14,029 nucleotides of DNA. Source: Aphodosoma sp045614825 (lineage in GTDB: Bacteria; Bacteroidota; Bacteroidia; Bacteroidales; Paludibacteraceae). The position numbers were made by a program, and so were the translations under genes. Shown in pieces: positions 5,767 to 13,166 of the stretch. Under the pieces are notes generated by a model, which saw only the letters and a program-made list of their open reading frames with translations, did not search any database and was not told where the DNA came from. How positions within the stretch are numbered: the stretch's first letter is position 1; each line of letters opens with the position of its first letter. The DNA is taken from the NCBI GenBank assembly GCA_045614825.1, contig JAZLDO010000007.1:1-14029 (forward strand). Reading direction: 5' to 3'.

Positions 5767-7104
5767 ATGAATCTTTTTTGGAAAAGTCTTTTTGGTGGAT
5801 TGATGTCAACTGCTAAGTATGAAGATAAACTTCATAAGGAAGTAGCTGATTATAATCGTTTTCTTCTAATTAGCGAATCTAAAGAATTGGAAGAGTATAA
5901 CGAACTTTACAAGCAAGTAAAGTCTTCGAATTTCAAAGAATTAAAACGTACACTTCGTAGCCGTAAGTATAAAGATACTCAAGAGTATCGCGATATGGCG
6001 AAGTTCAAAAAATTAGACTCAAATTCTAATTTAAAAGTATATTTCCAAGTTTTAGAAAGTCAAGAATTAGCTGATTATTTGGCGTTTAAGGTTACTCCTG
6101 AATTCGTTTCTTTAGCTAATCACGATTTGGTGAAACAATCTCCTGAATTGTCTCGCCTCAAAAAATTTGAAAAATCTAAAGAGTACCAAATTTATACTCG
6201 TTTCCATAATTCTTATATTGTAAAAGAATATACTGAATTAAAAGAAAAGGTTTCGCACCCTGAATTCCAAAAAAATAATGAATTTTGGTCTAACCCAAAA
6301 CGTTGGGAAACTACTAAAGAGTATGAATTAGAAAATAGATTTCATCAGTTGGCTGACAATGACGATATGAAATTCTATTTGAAACATAAACTCTCTGATT
6401 TTTCTTTGGTTGGTGGTTATGATTTAGTCTTTGAAGATAATTTTGATTGGAATTCGCTTGATGCGTCAAAATGGGATGTTGGTTTTCATTATAAAAGCCC
6501 TGCTTTTGTCGGTAAGCACTCCTTTATAAATGAACAACAAGCTAATAATAATGGAAATAATGTTCGAGTAATAGCTGGTAATTTGCATATCGTTACAAAA
6601 GAACAAAAAGCTGAAGCTTTAACTTGGCATCCTGAAAAAGGTTTTGTTCAGAAAGATTTTGATTATACATCTGATGTAATACACGGACGTAACGCTTGTT
6701 GTCAACAAGGTGGCCTTTATCGTGCTAAAATGCGTTTCGCAGGTGCTAAAGGTGTAACTCATGCTTTTTGGTTGAAAGCTGAAGAAAAAACTCCTCACAT
6801 AAATATCTGTAAATGTGAAAATGGTGAAATTGAAGTGGGTATTTATTGGAGCTCTAAATTCGAAACTAAATACACTTCTACTCGCATTAAAGGTCTTAAT
6901 CTTTCTAATTTCTTTATCTATTCGTTTGAATGGAATGAAAAAGAATTGATTTGGTACATTAATGACTTGGAAGTCTTCCGTACTTCTAATTTTATGCCTC
7001 AAGAAGCTATGTATCCTATGCTTAACTCTTTTATTGCTGAAGGCAAAAAAGGTGGTGAAGCCGATTTCGAAATAGATTACATCAAAGTTTATAAAAAAAA
7101 GTAA
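5767..7104 (+). CDS. GH16/laminarinase-fold protein lacking the catalytic acids, with duplicated N-terminal helical region
   Basis: The protein has 445 residues. Residues 1-217 are highly charged and probably helical, with an internal duplication: about 40-98 and 151-210 share the pattern EYxELxxxV, then a charged segment, KEY or QEY, and a final KxYxxxLxS. Residues 218-443 resemble the concanavalin-like fold of family 16 glycoside hydrolases (YDLVFEDNFD, AFWL, the FEW and YIND region, DFEIDYIKVYKK at the end). The family's catalytic E-I-D-I-x-E is here H344-I-N346-I-C-K349, so all three acids are replaced. The N-terminus has no convincing signal peptide, which is odd for a glucanase. It may be a carbohydrate-binding or scaffold protein. 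The fold is well supported; loss of catalysis is strongly suggested; cellular location is uncertain. Confidence 0.75.
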   Translation: MNLFWKSLFGGLMSTAKYEDKLHKEVADYNRFLLISESKELEEYNELYKQVKSSNFKELKRTLRSRKYKDTQEYRDMAKFKKLDSNSNLKVYFQVLESQELADYLAFKVTPEFVSLANHDLVKQSPELSRLKKFEKSKEYQIYTRFHNSYIVKEYTELKEKVSHPEFQKNNEFWSNPKRWETTKEYELENRFHQLADNDDMKFYLKHKLSDFSLVGGYDLVFEDNFDWNSLDASKWDVGFHYKSPAFVGKHSFINEQQANNNGNNVRVIAGNLHIVTKEQKAEALTWHPEKGFVQKDFDYTSDVIHGRNACCQQGGLYRAKMRFAGAKGVTHAFWLKAEEKTPHINICKCENGEIEVGIYWSSKFETKYTSTRIKGLNLSNFFIYSFEWNEKELIWYINDLEVFRTSNFMPQEAMYPMLNSFIAEGKKGGEADFEIDYIKVYKKK

Positions 7105-7117
7105 GAAGTTAGTACTA

Positions 7118-7148
7118 TTGTATAATTGCAAAAAAAATATTAACTTTG
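7118..7148 (+). promoter_or_regulatory. Bacteroidetes-type promoter ahead of the exported-protein cluster
   Basis: TTG at 7118-7120 and TAacTTTG at 7141-7148 are 20 bases apart, a near-ideal match. Initiation would fall near 7155, about 110 bases before the ATG at 7264. No copy of the 41-bp-spaced operator element is present here. It is the only clear promoter I see for the five genes that follow. Confidence 0.75.
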
Positions 7149-7263
7149 CTTTGTAAATTTTACTTTTTGATATTTTTCGAGTCTAAAATAAAAAAATAAT
7201 AACTAAGCGTAGTGTCAAGTTAATCTATATTACTTGCAACACGCAACTAAATTTCTTAATAGT

Positions 7264-7749
7264 ATGAAAAAAACATTTGCTTTAATTATGGTAGCAATGA
7301 TGGCCGTAGGCTGTTTTGCTCAACTTCCATCTGTAACTTTGAAAAACATTGATGGTAAAACTGTGGACACTGCTAAATTGAATAATGATGGTAAACCATT
7401 TATTATTAGTTTCTTTGCTACTTGGTGTAAACCTTGTCAACGCGAACTTGACGCAATCCACGAACAAATCGTTGATTGGGAAGAAGAAACTGGCGTAAAA
7501 GTTATTGCTGTTTCTATCGACCAAGGTCAAAACGTTGATAAAGTAAAACCTCTTGTTGATGCAAAAGGTTGGGAATATGAAGTTCTTCTCGATCCAAATG
7601 GCGACTTCAACCGTGCTATGAATGTTAATGGTACAGTGCCTACTGTATTCGTTATCGATGGTAAAGGTAAAATTGTTGACCGTCGCTCTGGTTATGTTGA
7701 TGGCTCTGAACAACACCTTATCGAAAAAGTACGCGAACTTGTAAAATAA
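7264..7749 (+). CDS. TlpA-like periplasmic thioredoxin (redoxin domain)
   Basis: The 161-residue protein has a signal peptide (MKKTFALIMVAMMAVGCFA) with probable signal peptidase I cleavage before Gln20. The redoxin domain contains the active-site W54-C-K-P-C58 in the context FFATWCKPC, and the cis-proline loop GTVPTVFVID. TlpA/ResA-like proteins reduce disulfides in the cell envelope, for instance in cytochrome c maturation or in protecting other exported thiol proteins. I chose the ATG at 7264, since the in-frame TTG 30 bases upstream would add residues ahead of a normal signal peptide. Cys17 could be a lipidation site, but the preceding MAV does not fit a lipobox well. It is the first gene of a same-strand run of exported proteins, two of which carry their own CxxC motifs. 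Confidence 0.9.
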   Translation: MKKTFALIMVAMMAVGCFAQLPSVTLKNIDGKTVDTAKLNNDGKPFIISFFATWCKPCQRELDAIHEQIVDWEEETGVKVIAVSIDQGQNVDKVKPLVDAKGWEYEVLLDPNGDFNRAMNVNGTVPTVFVIDGKGKIVDRRSGYVDGSEQHLIEKVRELVK

Positions 7750-7820
7750 GTAATGAGTAAACTTGTAACGAGTAACGAGATTTTTTTACTAAAAGTCTTG
7801 CTACTCGCTACTTGCTACTA
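7750..7820. repeat. Oppositely oriented heptad arrays forming an imperfect hairpin
   Basis: On the left are GTAATGA (7750-7756), GTAAACTT (7757-7764) and GTAACGA twice (7765-7778). On the right are GCTACTC, GCTACTT and GCTACTA (7800-7820). The right array is approximately the reverse complement of the left; 13 of 16 positions can pair around a loop containing a run of seven T. It lies between the TlpA-like gene and the barrel gene and could attenuate transcription, which is not testable from sequence alone. Confidence 0.65.
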
Positions 7821-7833
7821 ATAGTCTATAGTA

Positions 7834-9606
7834 ATGATTAAACAATTTAAAAATATAGTTGGCACATTAGTTGTCGGCTTATTATTACTCCCTACTATCG
7901 CAAAAGCTGATGGTGGGGGTGTTACGTTGAAAGGTAACTTCCAAACCGATGCTCTTGTTGGACAAATTGATAGCGTAATTGGAGCAAATGAGTATAATGG
8001 CCCATTTGTAAGTAATTCATATCTCGACCTTTCTTTGGCTAGTCAATATGTGACTGCTGGTGCTCGTCTTGAATTGTTGCATTGTCCACTTCCAGGCTTC
8101 GAAGATGCATTTGCTGGTGGAGGTTTGCCTAATGTATATGTAACAGGTAAATACAAATGGTTAGAAGCTACTGTTGGTAATGTTTATGACCAATTTGGCT
8201 CTGGTTTTATCTTCCGTGCTTACGAAGATCGTCCTCTCGGTGTTGACAACTCGTTGCGTGGTGCTCGTTTGGTTTTTACTCCTTACAAAGGTATTCGTAT
8301 CAAAGCTTTAGGCGGTATGCAACGCAAATATTTCAATTACGGAATGGACAATGCCTTTGGTTTCGATTATTCTCAAGGTGCTGTTATGGGTGCTGACCTC
8401 GAATTGAATATCAACGAATGGTCTAAAGCTATGCAAGATGGTGGTTATAATCTTTTGTTTGGTGCTTCTTACGTTAGTAAATATGACCCAGAAGAGTTAA
8501 TTCAGCCAAGTCCAATGTACAAACTTAATTTGCCTCAATTTGTTGGTGCTGGTGATGTGCGTGTTCGTTTCCAAAAAGGTGGATGGAATGCTTTGGTGGA
8601 ATATGCTTATAAAGCAAATGACCCTTCTGCTGACAATGGTTATATCTATAAACCAGGTCAAGTGGCTATGCTCTCTTTGGCTTATTCTCAAAGAGGTATG
8701 AGTTTCATCGTTCAAGCTAAACGTTCTGAGAATATGTCATTCCGTTCTGATCGTACAGGTTCTGGTATCGGAGGATTTATTAACCACATGCCAGCATTCT
8801 CTATGACACATACATACGCTCTTGCTGCAATGTATCCATACGCAACTCAATATGGTACAGCTCCAACCGAAAGTAACCCTCATGCTGCTCGTGGAGAGTG
8901 GGCTTTTCAAGCAGAAGCTCGCTATACTTTCAAACGTAAAACTCTTATGGGTGGTAAATATGGTACAAGCTTCCGCTTGAATGGTACTTATATTCGTGGT
9001 ATCAAAGCTGATCCTATCGCAGTTAATGCTTCTGGTACTTTGCAAGGTACCGAAGGCTATACATCTCCTTTCTTTGCTATGGGTGATGAAACATATTATC
9101 TTGATGTGCATTTGGAATTTGCTAAAAAATTCACTAAGACTTTTTCTATGACTGCACTCTATATGTTCCAACAATACAATCAAGCTGTAGTTGAAGGGCA
9201 TGGTTGGAATGCTGCAGAAGAAGGATTTGGCTTTAATGCATCAAAACCAGGTAATATTGTTAATTCTAATATTGCAATTGTTGAATTAAAATACAAACCT
9301 TCTAAAAACATAGGTATGCGTGGTGAGTTGCAATATTTGCATACTCGTCAAGATCGCGGTCAATGGGTGTATGCGTTGTATGAAATCTCATTGTTCCAAC
9401 AAGCAATGATTGAGGTTTCAGACCTTTATAACATTGATGCTACTAAACAACATTATTATAAAGTGGCTGCTTCTTATAACTGGGGTACTCATCGTGTACA
9501 ATTGTCTTACGGACGTACACGCGCTGGTTACAACTGCTCTGGTGGTGTTTGTCGCTATGTGCCTGCATCTAAAGGCTTGGCTTTGTCGTATAGTGTAAGT
9601 TTCTAA
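7834..9606 (+). CDS. Outer-membrane beta-barrel protein, DUF6029-like
   Basis: The 590-residue protein starts with a signal peptide ending AKA before Asp26. The rest is rich in alternating, Tyr/Gly/aromatic beta segments and ends in a C-terminal Phe (YSVSF), as outer-membrane barrels do. No TonB-dependent plug or SusD-like region is visible. I recognise it as the DUF6029 type of Bacteroidetes by its overall pattern and its ending GYNCSGGVCRYVPAS, but could not check this by search. It has only three cysteines: C84 near the N-terminus, and C568 and C573 close to the last strand. The latter two could form a disulfide at the barrel rim. Its position between a TlpA-like thioredoxin and Omp28-type proteins suggests a link to envelope thiol chemistry. 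Substrate and function are unknown. Confidence 0.72.
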   Translation: MIKQFKNIVGTLVVGLLLLPTIAKADGGGVTLKGNFQTDALVGQIDSVIGANEYNGPFVSNSYLDLSLASQYVTAGARLELLHCPLPGFEDAFAGGGLPNVYVTGKYKWLEATVGNVYDQFGSGFIFRAYEDRPLGVDNSLRGARLVFTPYKGIRIKALGGMQRKYFNYGMDNAFGFDYSQGAVMGADLELNINEWSKAMQDGGYNLLFGASYVSKYDPEELIQPSPMYKLNLPQFVGAGDVRVRFQKGGWNALVEYAYKANDPSADNGYIYKPGQVAMLSLAYSQRGMSFIVQAKRSENMSFRSDRTGSGIGGFINHMPAFSMTHTYALAAMYPYATQYGTAPTESNPHAARGEWAFQAEARYTFKRKTLMGGKYGTSFRLNGTYIRGIKADPIAVNASGTLQGTEGYTSPFFAMGDETYYLDVHLEFAKKFTKTFSMTALYMFQQYNQAVVEGHGWNAAEEGFGFNASKPGNIVNSNIAIVELKYKPSKNIGMRGELQYLHTRQDRGQWVYALYEISLFQQAMIEVSDLYNIDATKQHYYKVAASYNWGTHRVQLSYGRTRAGYNCSGGVCRYVPASKGLALSYSVSF

Positions 9607-9625
9607 TCTTTAATTTGTCTAAATT

Positions 9626-10432
9626 ATGAAAATAAAGAGTTTAATTTTTGCTATTTTTGCTACAATTGCTTTGTTCGTAGCATGTGATGTAATTCCAGAG
9701 GAAGACAGATTGGAGGTTGTTCAAATGGAACCATCTAAACGTAATGTGCTTTTGCTTGAGTTTACAGGATGGAAATGTGTTAACTGTCCAAGTGCAGCTG
9801 TTGTAGCTCATACTTTGGTTGAAGCTCTTGGCGAAAATATTGTCGTTGTAGCTATGCACCCAGAAGGGCATGGTTTTACAACTCCTGAAAATACAGTGAA
9901 TGCGCTTAGCACTGCCGATGCAATGGAATATTTGAAAGCTTATGGCGGATCTTCTACTACTGCTTTCCCTACAGGTGTTGTGAATGGCGTTAAATTTGAT
10001 GATGAGTATCTTCAAGGTAAAGACGAATGGATTGCGCAAGTTATGGAACAACGTGCTATTGCTCCTGATTGCTTTATCGATTTGAATTATTCAAAAGAGG
10101 GTGGTCATAAGGTTGTTGCTACAATCACTCCTGATACTACAATGAATTACAATGTTTCATTACAAATGTGGTTGGTAGAAAACAATATTGTTGCTCCTCA
10201 AGCATCTCAAGGAAACAATTATGTTCATCAACATGTATTCCGCAAAGCTTTGAACCCATTGTGGGGTGATGAATTAGGTAAATTATCGGCTGCTACAACT
10301 AAAGAGTATTCTTTTGATATCGAATCTCGTTATGTGGTTGATAATTGTGCTGTCGTTGCTGTACTTATCAAAACAGATACAAAAGAGGTTATTCAAGCTT
10401 CTCAAGTGGCATTAGGTAATGCTGCTCACTAA
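9626..10432 (+). CDS. Omp28-type thioredoxin-like lipoprotein
   Basis: The 268-residue protein has a lipoprotein signal peptide with lipidation at C20 (LFVAC). The acidic DVIPEED that follows resembles the Bacteroidetes export signal placing lipoproteins on the cell surface. Residues 41-55 (VLLLEFTGWKCVNCP) are a thioredoxin-like strand and C51-V-N-C54 active-site motif; AFPTGVVNG near residues 113-121 fits the cis-proline loop. The second half is predicted beta-rich. Omp28 is named after a 28-kDa outer-membrane protein of Porphyromonas gingivalis, and the family's biochemical role is not settled. The gene starts 19 bases after the barrel gene, suggesting an operon. A thiol reductase or isomerase working outside the inner membrane is the natural inference. 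Two further cysteines occur later (APDC, DNC). Confidence 0.82.
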   Translation: MKIKSLIFAIFATIALFVACDVIPEEDRLEVVQMEPSKRNVLLLEFTGWKCVNCPSAAVVAHTLVEALGENIVVVAMHPEGHGFTTPENTVNALSTADAMEYLKAYGGSSTTAFPTGVVNGVKFDDEYLQGKDEWIAQVMEQRAIAPDCFIDLNYSKEGGHKVVATITPDTTMNYNVSLQMWLVENNIVAPQASQGNNYVHQHVFRKALNPLWGDELGKLSAATTKEYSFDIESRYVVDNCAVVAVLIKTDTKEVIQASQVALGNAAH

Positions 10433-10462
10433 TTTTTAAGAATTAAATTTATTATTAATCAC

Positions 10463-10480
10463 GAGAGGTTCATGCCTCTC
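10463..10480 (+). terminator. Short hairpin before the small lipoprotein gene
   Basis: GAGAGG (10463-10468) pairs perfectly with CCTCTC (10475-10480) around a six-base loop. It is followed by AATAAAAC rather than a T run, so it is at most a weak terminator. It may instead be a leader structure or an mRNA processing or stabilising element, 19 bases upstream of the ATG at 10500. Confidence 0.45.
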
Positions 10481-10499
10481 AATAAAACATTAAAAAATT

Positions 10500-11012
10500 A
10501 TGAAATCATTGAAATTTTTATTCGTAGCTGTTTTGGCTGCATTTGCTTTCGTTAGCTGTGAAAAAGGTCCAGAACAAGGAAAAGAACCAGAACAAGGAAA
10601 AGAACACACTGGTAAACTCGTTATTAACTGGGGTAATGCTGCTGATGTAAATGGTAAAACTTACGAAATCGGTATGGCTAGTTGGAGTGCTGACACATAT
10701 GAACTTATTCTTCATGTTGAATTGAAAAATAATTCAGGTGCAGATAAAGAATTTACTGTAAAAGAAGTTCGTAAATATGACCTTGCAACTGCTTTTGCTT
10801 CTTTGTGTACTTCTGCTTGTATGCCTGGCGATGGTAAACCTGAACAAGTTTGGGAAATTGGTACTGTTGCTGCTGGTGAAATGCAAACAGTTGACTTGCA
10901 CTTGGCTCCAATGGTAGAAACTGCAACTGTTTTCCCTGCAGAATTTACTTTCTCTGATGGTACTGAAGAAGTAAAAATTAACGTTAATTACAATTATACT
11001 CCTGCTCAATAA
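10500..11012 (+). CDS. Small surface lipoprotein with C-x3-C motif, function unknown
   Basis: The 170-residue protein has a good lipoprotein signal (FAFVSC, lipidation at C20) followed by the charged EKGPEQGKEPEQGKE tether, in which PEQGKE is exactly duplicated. The body (about 38-170) is predicted all-beta, Ig-like, with NWGNAADVNG near the start and a C-terminal INVNYNYTP strand. Its only other cysteines, C103 and C107 (LCTSAC), could form a disulfide or be a substrate of the neighbouring thioredoxin-like proteins. I do not recognise a family. It sits between the Omp28-type lipoprotein and the large secreted protein and is closed by a strong terminator. Its leader is A/T-rich without a Shine-Dalgarno sequence. 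Confidence 0.75.
   Translation: MKSLKFLFVAVLAAFAFVSCEKGPEQGKEPEQGKEHTGKLVINWGNAADVNGKTYEIGMASWSADTYELILHVELKNNSGADKEFTVKEVRKYDLATAFASLCTSACMPGDGKPEQVWEIGTVAAGEMQTVDLHLAPMVETATVFPAEFTFSDGTEEVKINVNYNYTPAQ
10569..10604 (+). repeat. Exact 18-bp tandem duplication inside the lipoprotein gene
   Basis: CCAGAACAAGGAAAAGAA is repeated perfectly at 10569-10586 and 10587-10604, encoding PEQGKE twice in the tether after the lipidated cysteine. Zero divergence between the copies suggests a recent expansion. It lengthens the linker without shifting the frame. Confidence 0.9.
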
Positions 11013-11031
11013 TTTGAGTTAGAGAAAAAAT

Positions 11032-11063
11032 GCGGGGGCTTCTTGTGAGCACTCCGCTTTTTT
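11032..11063 (+). terminator. Rho-independent terminator after the small lipoprotein gene
   Basis: GCGGGGGCT (11032-11040) pairs with AGCACTCCGC (11048-11057), with one bulged A and one G-T pair, around a seven-base loop. Six T follow at 11058-11063, and a run of A precedes the stem. It lies only 28 bases before the next ATG, so the large T9SS gene must depend on read-through or on a promoter I cannot see. Confidence 0.8.
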
Positions 11064-11090
11064 GGTTAAAATATTTAAGGTATAAAATTT

Positions 11091-13034
11091 ATGAAAAAGA
11101 CTATTTTATTTATTGCATTATTGTGTGGCGTGTTTTCTCTTACAGCACAAAACGCAATTGATACAACAGAACAAGCTGTATTGAAATATGCTTCAGAAGA
11201 TATTATTTCGGCTTGTGGTGCTGCTGAAAATCAAGAAATTGTTGCTCAATCAGCAGCAATTAAATTGACTCAAAAACAGCTTTTAACTTATAAAAATAAC
11301 TATGTAATCAAAATGGCTGTTGGTTTGGCTGCACATGAAACTTGGACTCCTGATTCTGTTGTAAGTATGAAGTTTTGGATTCGTAGAACTTTGAAAGGTG
11401 AAAACCTTTGGGAACAAGACTTTGACACTGCAAAAATTGTATTTGGAGCATGGAATGAATTGGTTTTTGATAACTTCTATGCTGTGGATGCGGCTTCTGA
11501 TTTGTATTTTGGTTATACAATCGAATGTGGTGGTTTGCCTATCGGTGGTGATGGTAATAATTTTAATGCAGATCCAAATGCAACTTGGATTCTTGATGGT
11601 ACTCAATGGGTTCAATACTCTAATTGTGGTAACTTCTCTATCAAAGTTGTTATTTCTGGTGATAAAATGCCTAAATATAACCTTGCAATGAATGCTGTGC
11701 GTACAGCTAATTTCGCTCGTACTGATTCTAAATTTGATGCTGTTGCTAATATCTCAAATACTGTTGATAAAGAGGTAAATTCTTTTGATTTTGTGATTTA
11801 TGCAAATGATACTGAAGTTTATCGTAAAACTGTAGGCTTGGATAAGGTAATGAATGGTGCTGAAAAACCAAAACCAGTGAATGTTTTGAAAAATGGAGAG
11901 TCTGCTAATGTTTTCTTTAAAGATATTCAATTTACAGAAGAAGGTGAATTTGATGTTGTTTATACTATTGAGAATATCAATGGCACAGAGAAAGATGATA
12001 ACATTGAAGATAGCAAACAAGTTGTAAAAACATTAGTTTCTAATGAATTTGAGGATAAAGTTGTTATGCTTGAAATGTTCTCTGGAACAATGTGTTCAAA
12101 CTGTCCAACAGGTCATAATCACTTGCATCATGCAATTGATGAGTTGGGTGTTGAAAAATATATTTGGGCTATTCACCACGCAGGTTACAATGCATCAGAA
12201 CTTACTGTAGATGAAAGTAGTGATGCTGTTGCTTTTTATGGCGCTCAAATGACATATGCTCCTGGTGCTATGCTTGACCGTGTTAATCTTTTGAATGTAG
12301 GTGTAACTTCTTCTAATGGCGCTACAGGTCCTGTATTTAGTGTAAATGAGGTTGGTTCTCGTGGTGTATTGGAAGATTATATGGAAATAATCCAAAAGAA
12401 TATGTCGCCTATTGACTTGAATGTTTATTATGAATTGGATGAAGAAACTCGTGAACTTAATGTTACTGTTGATGCTAAATTGTTAGGTGATTTTGAAGCT
12501 CGCGACCTTAGAATAGGTGTTATTACTGTTGAAGATGGTATTTCAGGAACTCAAGCTGGACATGCAGGAAAATATAATCACACACATATTATTCGTTCTT
12601 TCTTGACTTCAGCTTTTGGTGATAGAGCAACTGTATCTGATGGAGCAATCTATAATGAATTTACTCAAACTTTAAAAGAGAAATTTGTTTTGGATAATAT
12701 GCGTTTGGCTGTATGGATAGGTAAGAATGGTAAAAATTCAGATGTAAATAGTTTTGAAATTTATCAAGCTTATGAAGTAAAATTGACTGATCGTCCTTAT
12801 ACAGCAGTAGAATATGTATCAGATAACTCACAACTTGTAATTTATCAAGAAGGAGATAAGTTGTTTGTTAATGGTATTGAAGCTGGTGATGTATTGTCGG
12901 TTTATTCAATGGAGGGTAAACTTGTGATGCAAGAAACTGCAGATTCTGAAAAAGCTGAACTTAATTTGAATGGTTTAGTAAAAGGTACTTATTTGTTGCA
13001 AACAAATGGTTCATATGTTAAATTTGTCAAATAA
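11091..13034 (+). CDS. T9SS-secreted protein with central Omp28/thioredoxin-like domain
   Basis: The 647-residue protein starts with a signal peptide ending LTAQ before Asn21. The first half (about 20-310) is beta-rich and holds two or more domains of a kind I cannot name. Around residues 320-400 comes an Omp28-like thioredoxin domain: VVMLEMFSGTMCSNCPTGH with C335-S-N-C338, followed by IWAIHHAGYN and APGAMLDR as a likely cis-proline region. The last 70 residues (from about 578) form a type IX secretion type A sorting domain, recognisable by VNGIEAGDVLSVYSMEGKL and the ending LVKGTYLLQ...YVKFVK. Such domains send the protein across the outer membrane through the Por machinery, usually to be anchored at the surface or released. 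So a CxxC protein is delivered outside the cell. Substrate and partners are unknown; the upstream genes are candidates. Confidence 0.85.
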   Translation: MKKTILFIALLCGVFSLTAQNAIDTTEQAVLKYASEDIISACGAAENQEIVAQSAAIKLTQKQLLTYKNNYVIKMAVGLAAHETWTPDSVVSMKFWIRRTLKGENLWEQDFDTAKIVFGAWNELVFDNFYAVDAASDLYFGYTIECGGLPIGGDGNNFNADPNATWILDGTQWVQYSNCGNFSIKVVISGDKMPKYNLAMNAVRTANFARTDSKFDAVANISNTVDKEVNSFDFVIYANDTEVYRKTVGLDKVMNGAEKPKPVNVLKNGESANVFFKDIQFTEEGEFDVVYTIENINGTEKDDNIEDSKQVVKTLVSNEFEDKVVMLEMFSGTMCSNCPTGHNHLHHAIDELGVEKYIWAIHHAGYNASELTVDESSDAVAFYGAQMTYAPGAMLDRVNLLNVGVTSSNGATGPVFSVNEVGSRGVLEDYMEIIQKNMSPIDLNVYYELDEETRELNVTVDAKLLGDFEARDLRIGVITVEDGISGTQAGHAGKYNHTHIIRSFLTSAFGDRATVSDGAIYNEFTQTLKEKFVLDNMRLAVWIGKNGKNSDVNSFEIYQAYEVKLTDRPYTAVEYVSDNSQLVIYQEGDKLFVNGIEAGDVLSVYSMEGKLVMQETADSEKAELNLNGLVKGTYLLQTNGSYVKFVK

Positions 13035-13050
13035 TATTTGATGGATATAT

Positions 13051-13089
13051 AAAAAAGATGGATAGCCGTGAGGTTATCCATCTTTTTTT
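13051..13089. terminator. Bidirectional Rho-independent terminator between the T9SS gene and tRNA-Arg
   Basis: GATGGATAGCC (13057-13067) pairs with GGTTATCCATC (13072-13082) around a GTGA tetraloop of the GNRA class. A six-A run lies on one side and a seven-T run on the other. On the plus strand it ends the T9SS gene. On the minus strand it begins one base beyond the tRNA 3' end, so it can stop both convergent transcripts. Confidence 0.92.
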
Positions 13090-13090
13090 G

Positions 13091-13162
13091 TACTCCCATG
13101 CAGAATCGAACTGCAACCAAAGGAACCGGAATCCTTCATTCTATCCATTAAACTATGGGAGC
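13091..13162 (-). tRNA. tRNA-Arg (anticodon CCG)
   Basis: On the minus strand the gene runs from 13162 to 13091 (72 bases). The acceptor GCTCCCA pairs with TGGGAGT, with a G-U first pair. The D arm contains the conserved GG. The anticodon stem AAGGA/TCCTT encloses the loop TTCCGGT, so the anticodon is CCG, decoding CGG. The T arm TGCAG-TTCGATT-CTGCA is canonical. The discriminator is A and CCA is not encoded, so it must be added by the nucleotidyltransferase. It lies downstream of pnp in the same orientation, separated by the pnp terminator; I see no clear own promoter. Confidence 0.95.
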
Positions 13163-13166
13163 GGTT

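Noticed and set aside
7264..7749. TlpA-like protein as a lipoprotein attached at Cys17
   Set aside because: The residues before Cys17 (M-A-V-G) fit a lipobox poorly, while A-Q at 19-20 is a normal signal peptidase I site; not excluded.
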